A stretch of DNA of 64,000 bases from assembly GCA_032209605.1 (NCBI GenBank), contig JASFXZ010000003.1, positions 29,786,762 through 29,850,761 of the forward strand. Direction: 5' to 3'. Below, piece after piece: positions 1 through 12,000 of this stretch. This stretch comes from Mactromeris polynyma (taxonomy: Eukaryota; Mollusca; Bivalvia; Venerida; Mactridae). Position 1 is the stretch's first letter. Each line of letters starts with the position of its first letter. The notes under the pieces were generated by a model. It was not told where the DNA came from and ran no database searches. It saw only the letters and a list, made by a program, of their open reading frames with translations. The translations under genes and the position numbers were made by a program.

Positions 1-49
1 TCTTTATGAGGATATTGTAAATGATATTCCATATAGAAAACCCTCTAAG
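1..49 (+). CDS. MARF1: MARF1 partial exon, end of NYN domain linker
   Basis: From base 2 this encodes 16 residues ([16 protein letters not shown]) up to a GT donor at 50. The position matches the vertebrate segment that follows the NYN nuclease fold and precedes RRM1. Phase 0 at the donor fits the next exon at 666. The exon continues off the left edge. The call rests on position, phase and weak similarity. Confidence 0.75.
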
Positions 50-3000
50 GTATACACATTATGTTTAAGAGAATTTATGACTTTGGTTTAAATACTTCTT
101 TAAAAATTAAGATATGTGTTATTCATATACTCAGTGAGTTGTATCTTTATGTATTTTATAAAAGTTGATTTTCATATCTCATTGATAAGAGATCATTTGG
201 ACAAAACTGAGTGGCAGCAGAGTGGAGTATCAGGATATCTGAGTAGCATCATTACTGTGGTGCAGCTCAACAGTATATCTGCATTGGAACAGTTTTCAGT
301 TTAGTGTGATAGAGCATACTACTCTGTATGCTCTATCACACTAAACTGAAAACAGCAGTACTAGCTTAACCTCATGTGTACTATTAACATTAAGCAATGC
401 AGTAAGCAGCTTCATAAATTGTTAGTTTGAGATATCCTAACCCACAATAATCTGGGTGGACTGGTTGGTCTACTTTTTGAAGAGGAGATTCCTGTATACA
501 TCTGCTATGAACAGGGAAAGTGACGTATGGAAACTCCCGGTAGGAGATAAAAGTAAGAGTCATTGGCACTAACATTGTGTTGGTCAGGATACAGTATACA
601 AGCAACTTATATAAAATGTCCTAGCATTTCTCAGTAAAATTATTATTTTTTGTATTAAATTACAGCACCTTGATGGTCACACTGAACTGATAGTCACTGG
701 TTACAGTAAAACTCTTCATCCAAAATCCATCAAGTCTAAGCTGCTGAAGTTGTCATCAAACACTGGTGGTAAAGTAGTATGTGTAACTAAGCATTATGCA
801 CTACTTAGATTTACATCGAGAAGCAATGCTGACAGGTAGGTACTATATGAATAACATCAGGTTAATATGATTCACATTGAAGTTTACTGAAATATGATAG
901 AAGAATCTTGCGCTATATGTATTTATAATTATAAGAATCTGGTTTTTTGGGATGGATAGAAATGTCGGGCATGAGGGTTACTTTTTTAGCAGGAACGAGG
1001 CTCTGCTGGGTGACCACAAAAACAGTTACACAAGTGCAGGATATTTTCATACTTGCACGTTGACTGTGATAGATTTTTTTTCACGCATACCTTTTTTACG
1101 ATTTTTTCCGGTACAGTCGACTCTCGTTAAGACGAATTTTTCGGGACCGTCGGAAATAGTTCGTCTTAACGAAAATTCGACGTAAACATCGGGAGGCCAT
1201 TTTGGTGGTGTTACGTGAGAAAGTCTCGTTCGTGACGACTGCTTTGTGTTTGATCGCCATTTGCATAAAACAAATGTTAAAGATGACGTGTTTTAATTAA
1301 AGTGCACGCTTAATTAAATCACTCATTTTGGCATGTTTTACAAACTATCGGTTTGATCGCAGTGTTCAACAATTCGACATGTTTGCATTAACACAATGTA
1401 GTCTAAAATTTGGCAAACATGTACAAATCCTTCAATTATGTAAACAATCGATAATTAAATGTGCGAAAATACAGGTAAATCATCTCAGTGACGTGTGAAA
1501 ACATTCGTCTCCAGCAGGATACGATCCGACTTCGTGTTAAACAATAGCTTTAAGGTGCGACTTGTTAAGCTGGACTTCGAAAAAACTTCGACGTAACGAA
1601 AAACTTCGAGACAAAAATTCGTCTTAACCGACAGAAATTCATATAGACAAAGAAGGATAAAATCGGGACTTTTGAAAAACTTCGACGTAACGGAAAATTC
1701 GTCTTAAGCGAGTTCGTCCTAACGAGAGTCGACTGTACGTTCATTAAATACACCTCAATAAACGTATAACATGTGGCTGTTGTCCTACTGGATAATTTGC
1801 AACCTGAGGTAATTCGCTGATAGCATAGATCTATATCCATTAATAGTACTGTATTTTAACCCTTTTTGGAACAAATAGGTCAAAAAATTTGCACAATCTG
1901 TTCAAGTTGGTGAAAATGAATCAATTTGTTGTTCAGAACACCAGCAACAGAACTGTCTGAATTTTGACTTATAATCTTTACGTGTTCCCTGTCTCCAGGA
2001 CGCTTTGACCAGGTTTCTAGTTTCTTCTGAAAAGCCTTTTGAAGACAACTGTCGGTCGATAACAGCCATGCAGTCAGTTTCAATTTCTTAGGTTTGTGGT
2101 GAAGTATTCTTCCCTTTCCCTGAGTCAGTAAATTGGGAATGACCGGTAATTTGATTGGATGGGCTATCAGTAGTTCTAACATTAGGGGAAACCAATGTTG
2201 CCTGGGCCAATGTGGTGCAATTAGAATTATTTTGCATGGAAACTGCTGCATATGGCTCAGAACTTTTGGTATCAATTGGGTTGGCGGATAAGCATAGGCA
2301 TACAATATCTCTTCTTTTATCCTCATCAGTTTCTTAACTGTGTCATGTCCAAGACGGCAGCGTCCCTTAGTCTTAATGTGGTTGTGAATACTAAAACCAC
2401 GCTCACATGCTAAAGAGGTCACCGGGGACACAAGAACAATGGTGGCCAGCACATCGAAGTCGGGGCAAATGTCCTTATAATTATCCAAAATGTAAGAACA
2501 GGCCTGGCTCAAGTCCATGGTGAGGGATTTTAGCACTATCTTAATGTCATCGTAATCCAACTTAGCACGGTCACCACTAATCACACCATTTTCACCACCA
2601 TATAGTTCAATTAACTGACCCAGTTCATCAACAGCATGCTGTTCAAGGTCCTTAGTGTTCTTTGGAACTTTGGATGGGTTGAGCACCTTGTTCAGCAGCT
2701 GTGATGTTGACATGGAGCTATCATCGAACCTGTTGTTGATGTTTTCTTGAAGCTGGTTCAGATATTTGTCAGCATTGTTCTGAAACTGTATGCGCAGTTG
2801 TTCCTGATCAATAAGTTTAACTCCACGGTACACAGCATTGTCAATACTCTGATACACTTTTTGTAACTCTAGTCCATCAGATTTTTGTAATTTGTTTAGT
2901 TTGGACTTGGTAATTTCAACCTGAGTGTTCACTAAACTTACATCAGCATACTCCTTCTGTAATTGAACACTCAAATTGTTCAAAACACTAAGCACATCTC

Positions 3001-6000
3001 TAAGAAAACCTGTTATAAGAACAAAAGTCACACTTTTCACTCTATTCAATAGCCCCTTCGGCTCTGGGCTCCCCTTTGCTGCCTCATGTTCCAGAGTCTG
3101 GTAGATGGCAGGGTAGCTGTCTGCGATTGCTTCAACAGCTTTTCCCAGAGACAACCAACGAAAACTTGCAGGCTCCTTAAGTGTAACATAACGAATATCC
3201 TCCTTCTCTTCAAGCAGATCCTGAATTGCACGAAGCTCATTATAGCGCACTGCTGAGTTACTGAAGTGTTTGTAAATCATCTTCAGGGTGTGCTGATAAT
3301 CCCTCAGTAGCTGGACGTCACGACATGCTTGGCCAGCTGCAAGAGCCAGTCTGTGGGCCACACAGTGTACCTGTATCATTCTTGGTGACAATTCACGTAA
3401 ACGTACACCAACTCCAGTTTTTCTCCCAGTCATTACACTTGCACCATCACTAGCTAGAGTCATTAACTTAGAAAATGGTATATCTTTCTTCTGAAATAAT
3501 ATCACTATCTCATTTACAATAGTCTCGGCTCTGCCATCGGAAACATTGACACAATCAAGGATCCTAGGTTCATTATTACAATCCACACACTTGACATAAA
3601 TATTGAGCTTTTTATGCACTGAAATGTCAGTGCTTTCATCAATGATAAGGCCGATGTACTCGGACCCGCGAACATTAGAATCAACTTGTTCTTCGATGGT
3701 GGCATTGATGGCATCGAGCATCTGGGTCTTTGTATCCTCACCCGTGTAGAGTTTGGTGGGATCTTGAAGGGCTGGACAGTTGTTCTTGATCTAAAAATAT
3801 ACAAAGAAACATGCAGAATAAAACAGTTGTTTCTTATTTAACAAATATTTGTTAACTGCAATCTGACACAAGCTAAGGAAATTTTGTTCATTGATCACTG
3901 GTAGACATTCATATAGGTGCAAATCAAAATGCATGTTGGGATGTAAACTACCAAGTTAAAGCAAAAAAATTCAATTTAAAATTATTGTTCAAAAATATTT
4001 TCATCTGGTAACACAATACTCATGGACAGGAAATGCCATAATGCACAAAAGTGAAATAAGCAAACATTTAAGACTCTAACTACATGTTACTACATTATTA
4101 TGTAATCTAAATTGTCAAATAGTACTGAAAATGAAAACTTATCCGAAAATATGCATATCCGAAATCTGTGTAACTTGACATACAATGCGTTTGTTGCAGA
4201 CAGCCTTTTTTGAGTATTTTTTACCAATTTTTTCATTGGTGTGTTTTTCTTAACTGTAAAGCAGTTTTTATTCAAACTCGTTTTCGGAAAATTAAACGTT
4301 ACAAACCTGAAGTTGAAGGATTTTGTTGTACTGACTGATGGGCTGACTTTCTTTAGCGATGTAGTACATGGTATTGAACTGTGCCACCTTGGCATCAGCA
4401 CTCTCCTCATCATCCCTGATCATGAGGGTCTCGACCACTTGAGTAATAGTGGTTTTCTGTCTCTTGGCCGTGTGTCTGGGAAGCAAGCAGATGCTCACGA
4501 ACGGTCTCATGCCTGCTGAAGGTTGAGCTCTGTAGGTTGGGTGTACTTGTCGTAGCCATGGAGGTAGAGCGTTTAGCAGCTTTGCACCAAGTACACATAG
4601 CTCGAACATTACCATCAACTATAACTTTCTCAATCCAAGGGAATGTTTTCGACCAAGAGTCCAACCACTTTCTGTCTTTTTTAGTTTCTTCCCCACTACT
4701 GACACTACTGGTACTACTTTCACTAACACTAGACTCACAGTCACTGTCAACATTTTCATCACGTTTTCGTTTAATACCAACACTCAATAAAGTCCGTTGG
4801 ACAGGCATTTTAAATATTAATCCACGATGTATCAATGTCTTTTTAATACGAGAACTGAGAGAAATATGACGGAGAAAGGATCCCATTTTCACAAATTTCA
4901 GCTTCAATTATCAATACATCGGGACGTTGCGACAAACAACGCAATTAAATACAATTATTGTAAACATCGGTTTGCAATCAAAGACTCATCATGGTCAGTC
5001 AAAATTATAAAATCAATACATCAAAATAACGCCGAGTAATTAAAGTATTAGTGTTTTCTTACTCGTGCAGTAATTGTGACACAATCATTGTTGTCTAGGT
5101 CAGTTTGTCATGTGCCGACATCAATCATCTGTAGCACACGGCTCGCTCTGCCCACTAAGTCAATAATTAAACGCTGATTGGCTTAATGGCTCTCATCGAA
5201 GTGTATTAGCTCCGCCTACCGCCTGTCAAGTCGCCAGTGTTAGTTGTCAAATTTGTTTACGAGATACGGCGGCGACTTCTGTAGAACTTTACTGCTTGGG
5301 GGGTGAACGCATGCATAGAAAAAGCTTGCGTCCCGAGAAATCTTGATCGGCATTTTCATGCATCCTTTTGAAAAAATATGCGTCCAAATACGCGTATGTA
5401 CGCGTTTCCGAGAACCCTGTACATGTTCTGCCATGCAATTGACAGGGCATCCAAGGCAAATGCTTGATAGTGGGGAATCCAAGAGCAAAACAGGGGTGTT
5501 TGTTTGTTCTCCAAGTTTGCAAAAAGATCCATCACTGGATGGCCCCACAAATCGAATAGCTGATTCACCACATATTTGTTCAGAGACCACTCTGTGTGCC
5601 TGACTGTTTGTCTGCTCAGAGTGTCGGCTATCAAATTGTTCTTCCCCAATATATGAGCTGCTTTTAATGATATATTGTGTTCTAGAGCCATTTGCCACAA
5701 TTCCCATGTCATCTGACAAAGTGCAATTGATTTCGTACCCCCTTGGTGATTCAGATACTGACATACAGTGGTGTTGTCCGAGCGTATTAATACCTTCTGA
5801 TTCTTTATCTTTGGTAAAAAATGTTGCAGTGTTAACAACACTGCTTTCATCTCTAGTAAGTTTATATGGAGCAGTTTTTCCATTGGAGACCACTTCCCCT
5901 GTACAACATGGTTGTTCATGTGACCGCCCCAACCCCAAGTACCACTGGCATCGGTGGTCATTGTAATCAGATACTGTACTGGTTTTAAAGATCTGCCCTT

Positions 6001-9000
6001 TAAAATGTTCTGATCCTGTAACCACCAATTTAAATGGTGTTTTAGACCAGGAGTACATCCAACTTGGTAATTCATTGACATTCTTATAGGACTCCAATTC
6101 TGTAAGAGATGGAGTTGAATTGGTCTCATGAACAACCTTGCATTTGGTATTAATTCTAGACAGGATGCAATCATTCCCAATACAACCAGATATTGCTTGG
6201 CTGTACAATGGCCATTTAAAAGAGTTATGACTGCTTTTCTCAATTTCTGAACTCTCTCTGGAGTGGGAAAAACTAGACCTTGTTTCAGATCGAACAATTC
6301 ACCTATGTACGTCAGAGTCTGTGATGGTACTAATTTTGATTAGCCGGATAAAATGTGCCGAGCTTCGATTGGATACTGTGACATACAATCGTTATGGTTG
6401 AGTAGGCGTGGGGCGGTGCTTACTACATGCCAAATTGTCGACATGGGGCCTGATTCAACATCTTATAAGATAAGCATGAGCGAAATCTGTTAATTGGTCT
6501 GGTAATTTGTCACTTGTCCTATTTAAATAGGCTCCAAATTTAGACTTGCCCGGGACTTACTTAATTTTACTGGCCGATAGCCTGAATACGGTATTAGACT
6601 TGTTCAGGACGTCGGGCTAGCGGATTTCTCAAGTCCTGAACTTGTTTGTATTATCTGACCAACCTCTAATAATGAATTGACTGCTCTATTATGGAAATAT
6701 TGTATTTGGAAAGTTCATTGTATCAAAGGCTCATGATCAATAAAATATTGTCCTAATCGTAATTACAGTAAAACCTCAGTAATAAGACCACTGTTAGGAC
6801 CCTTGAAAACTGGTCTTCTTATTGAGGTGGTCTTAATATTGAGCAATATAAAAAGCAAAACAGTAAAAATGGACTTGAAAATTGTGTTCTTATTGTCGAG
6901 GTGGGCTTCATGTGAGGTTTTACTGTATCTACTATCTGCTGGTCGAGTTTGTGTGATCTTCATATGCGTGATCTCAAATAAATCCAATATGAAAATGCTT
7001 ATATTTCTATGATCATCACACAAATAACCCATACAGTTATTTTTAATTTACGTCTTTGTGATTGCAGGAAAGTCATTAAATGTTGAGCGTGATATTTTGC
7101 ATACTCTATTAAAAACATAAAACATGCTCCACAGTTCTATGTAAAATAAAGTTCAAATCAATTTTATGAAAAGAATGACGAATAAGATAATTAGTCATTG
7201 AAGAAAGATTTACATAAGTTTTACAAAGTTTAAATTGAAATTATAATGCATAGGATAAATTCGGAAGTTACCAGTTATTTGGTAATTTATTTCAGTGGAG
7301 AGTACTTACACTATTTCATATGTCCCTCTAAGGCAAGCAGTGGTTTTATGTGATGAAAAAGAACTTAAACATAGTCACAAACATTGTACATGTATAGAAG
7401 TAAATTCAACTTGTCAAATAATTGTTATACAATTTCCTCCAAATATAGCTTAAGGCGGAGAAGTCGCCATGTGTTTTGACAAGTTAATCAATATACACAT
7501 TTAAGGATTAAATCTATATACTGTATAGTAAATTTGTACATGTAGAATGAGTTTTGATATTGTTTTACATTCTGGTAAATGCACACAAAATACTGTTACA
7601 TATTTTTTAATATCATAAGTATTTTTGGAAAGGAGAGAAAGTATACTAGCTTATGCTATCAATTTTTTTTCAAAATTATATCAACAAAAATATAAAAAAA
7701 TAGATTTTCCAACCTCACCCCTTGTTTCTGTTGTTGTTATTTTAGAATAAAAACTTAATTGTATTTTTTTTTTCAAAATCTCTATAGCATTAGGTAGATT
7801 TGATTATTATCTTTATATACATGTGTTTCTATTGCAACATTAACGCTTGTGCAATTAGCCCGAGTTACCGGACCAACATGTACAATTTGACAGTACCAAA
7901 AGTTCAAATAACTTCAGTTTTTTTCAACACTTATACAAAATTATAGCAGTATTAGTTGAAGGACTGTATAACGATAAAACATTATACATTTCATCTTGCT
8001 ATATTATGTAGTTTCCAAAATACCGCTTAAAAGCAAATATGGCTATTTTCTAGGGCATATATCACCTTAATTGTATAGGAAGTGACAATCAGTATTTTAG
8101 TCCTTTGCTGAATTAATCATGATTATAATTATTACAGAACAATCTTACAAGTGTTAAGGTGTTATAAAAACATTTTGGGGTATTTCAATTATATTTCAAT
8201 GATTCATGTGTTTACAACCCATCTGCACAGGATTCTTGTGCAATCAAGGTTTTTCACTGGTCCATGACATCAGCATATAGTCAAGTATTAGCACAGTATA
8301 ACAGTTAACCAGTACACTGGCAGATAAAAACTCAACACATTTCAGGAGTAAAACTTCTGCTTATTTTAATTGCATACCTGAGAAGTGCTCACCAAAAATG
8401 CATGAGAAAACATACAACAGATATACTGTACCTAATGGTCAGTACTGTAGGAGAAGTGGTAGGGGACACAGGCAATGTAGCAGTTCTAGGGGCAAGAAAT
8501 ATTACAGGAATTCCAAATATTTCAGGGCTCGGGGAAGGATGGATGGACATGAGATGTATGGTTCACAGATTCACGTTGACTACTCTGTACCTGGACAATA
8601 TAATGGCGAGGATTCTTGTAATAGGAATTACTATCCAGGTATTTGGGTATACAGTTTTACATAATAGTTCTATTCTCCTAGTGAACACAGTAGGATTCTT
8701 TCTGCATTTTGCTCAAATAAAATGAATAATGATAGATTTTTTTGTACAATGGAGAAATTCTATGAAATTCTGTTATCAATATTTTTTTGAATTTCAAAAA
8801 AAAAATGGTAGCCATGTTTGATGTGAAAGAATTTCACCTTGATTGAAACTTTTAATTTCCACTGATGTAGCAATAGTATGTTTATTCAACTTCAATTTGG
8901 GCATATGTAGATGAGCATTCCCTGCCAGATATGTTATATATGGAACAAATCCTTACAAAAAGCAAAGGCAAGTTTAAGTAGGGGTGATCTGTATGTTAGA

Positions 9001-12000
9001 TAACAACTTAGAGATACCTTTTCTATTAAAAAAATGCTTATTGTCAATGATAGTTTGTTTATATTAACTTTGCTGTATGATTCACGAAAAGAACCTCTTT
9101 GCATGAGTTCAAAAGTTCTATACAGAAGTTAGTAGATTTTTTTCTTCTTTGCTTGTACATAGCCTTTGATTTTTCTATTTGGTTATATGAATTACAATAT
9201 GTTAATTCTGATTACAGATAGAGTAGACAGCTGGAAAAATCAGACAAGGCCATATTCTCAATCTTTTCGTTCTAATTCTCCCCTGACGACCATACAACCA
9301 CAATCACATAAGCCTGATTCAACAAAGAATGACAACTCTGACAATACGACTTCAAGTTCTGGTGAAGTTAGTCCCCTTGATGCACTTTTATCAGGAAAAT
9401 TGGAGCAATATAACGATGAAACTTTACCTGTTGATGATACTGTCCAGGGAATGGTGAAGAAATTTAACCAAGAGAAAAAGTCAAGTAGGCAGGTAATTAT
9501 GGAGATTTGTTTATTTATGAAAATCTGTGAGTTTCTGAATTGCTCCTAAGTGAAATGTTTCTAATCTTAGTTTATGTTACATTTTGCAAAAGAGTACTGT
9601 TGAAAGCTTGAAGTTTATTTGCGGTGGTATTGTATATTTTCTTCTGCTTTCCTATAAACTCAAAATGAACAGTGAGTCTCTGTACCTAATGTGTAATTGG
9701 AATTAATCTTCTGTTTATGATATAACACAACTTAGACATGAAAAAACTGCTTATATACATGCTCAGTTGTTATTCTACATTACATAACACTCGTCTACAC
9801 ACATTCTTTATGTAGGGAAGTGGTAGTGTAGTGGAATTAGTCCGTCGCTCACATCCGCTGGCTGTGGGTCCCCACAAAGGTGGTAACCGTGCCTCATTGA
9901 AAGACTGCAGTGATGGTTATTCCTGGAAGCAGCCTTAATCATTATTTAGATATATATCAAGCATTATGCTACCATCTCAATTGAGCTGAAGTATGTAAGG
10001 CAGTGATATACTGTAAAACCTCACTTAAAGACAACTTCAATAATAAGACAATCATCCAATTTAGAACACAATTTGCAAGTTCATTTTCACTGTAATACTC
10101 TTTATTCAACATCAATATTAAGACCACCTCACTAAGACCAGTTTTCAAAGGTCCCAATGGTGGTCTTATTATTGAGGTTTTACTGTATATACATTATACA
10201 TAGAACCAGTTTGTCGTAATGTAAATGATGTATGTATGATGAATGTATGTATGATGTATGTATGATGTATGTATGATGTATGTATGATGTATGTATGATG
10301 TATGTATGTACATGTATGCAGGCTGTCAAGCGGTCCTTATTTTTCCTACCTTTTCCTTATTTTCCTTATTTTTTTTATTTCTTCCTAATTTTTCCTACTT
10401 GAGTAATACAAAGTTCTGCACAATCGTTTGTAAAAACTCTTATTTTTTTAGTACAAATTCCTTATTTTTCCTACTTTTCTCCTACTTTTTGGTAAATTTG
10501 ATTCCTTCTTTTCTCCTACTTTTTGAAAGAAGTTCACTTGACAGCCTGTGTATGTATTCTAGTTACTGATGTTACAGCAACAGATTTACCAGGAAGAACA
10601 AGCACCACTCTGTAATGAATCAACACAGTTTTACTCCCATGTAACACAATTCCATGAAACCAGTTACTATGGTTACAACAATCCATGGCAACAGTCAAAC
10701 TACTATGGCAACAGAAATAATGGTGACACATATAATTCACAGAACTACAATGGATATGGTAAGAATATACATGTATTTTCATACCGTATAAAACGACATA
10801 CTGTAAATTACATTTCACTTGCATTTATTGAGCCCATTACACAGCATAATGCTGACTTGGAATTATAAGCAAGCAAGACAGTCATTTGTATGTTCTGGTT
10901 CATTTTGTATGAAGCATTTCACTTGAACGATGAATTAGTGAGCTGTCCATTCGCAAATATATCTTGCTGATAATAACTAATTCACCGTACATGGTATACC
11001 CCTTCTTCACAATGTGCAGTGGAGGCTATATAGGAATCATACATGCTGTACCATCATGTCACGTCACATGGTTCTCAATGAAACTTCACACAAATTTTTT
11101 CTACCTGGCCTAGTTATGCATATTGTTAGCACATTTTGGTTGGATGGTATTTGACAGCCCTTTAATGATAGAAAATGATAGTTGTCTTATCTGGGGGCCA
11201 TCTCGGAGTTTCTCAAAAATATGTCGGACAAAGCGGTATTAATAGTTCACTATTAGTTGAGAATGCCATCTTTGTGTACACTATATCTATTGGTCAATAT
11301 TTTACAAAACACGTTTTCATTGGCTGACAACCTTACAGGCTGTTTACAATTATCTCACTTATATTTCATAGTACATGTATTACCTTTTCAGATAATGGCT
11401 ACTACAATTACCAGAACTCCCAGAATGCTTCCTATAACTATGGTAATGCAAATAACTCCACCTATAAAGGTTTTCAACCAATCAGATCAACTTCCCCTAG
11501 TGAAAGTTCCACAGCAAGTTCATCACCTTGTCCCTTCAACAATGAAGAGTATCCTGGTTCTGTTGACCTTCTAATTAGTAACCTTGACTACAATATCAGT
11601 CCACGAGAATGGAAGAATATCTTGTCTACTACTTTCCATCCACATGTTAAGGTGAGATTACTTCCATTTTTGCCATATGGTAATTCAGTGTTAGTTTATA
11701 TTTAATTTCTGCCCTGTGCTCAAATTTTACAAATTACCATCGACTATAGGCATGCATCAAGAACCAATGGTTTGTAAAAGAGCAGTCTTTAAATTCATAT
11801 TTTTTCTGTTCAAACTAAAACTGTTGACTCATCAACAGCTTTAAAGAGCTTTAAAGTTTAACATATATAATGTGTAAGATATTGTTTTGTCTTGAATTTA
11901 GTCTTAGCCTCCAGTTTCAGAGTTTGCTTCAAATACTTTTTCTTAGTTTGCTGCATAAAGTTAATGATTATTGTGCTACATCTGCATTGTATAGTACTAT

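Larger units (their letters stand above)
836..8525. other. MARF1 intron 2: transposon nest plus unique AT-rich sequence
   Basis: This 7.7-kb intron separates the two RRM1 exons. It contains a Tigger-type MITE (1112-1737), DIRS and hAT remnants (1880-6339) and a 164-bp MITE copy (6764-6927). From about 6340 to 6760 and from 6930 to 8520 I see no coding exon and no recognisable element, only AT-rich sequence. Confidence 0.8.

Noticed and set aside
5240..6208. 322-codon minus-strand open frame overlapping the DIRS fragment
   Set aside because: It is an offset frame of the RNase H coding sequence; the catalytic motifs lie in the other frame (5356-6297).
8398..8725. Open frames starting upstream of the MARF1 exon at 8526
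   Set aside because: Only the part from 8526 in one frame matches MARF1 RRM1; the upstream codons are intron read-through.
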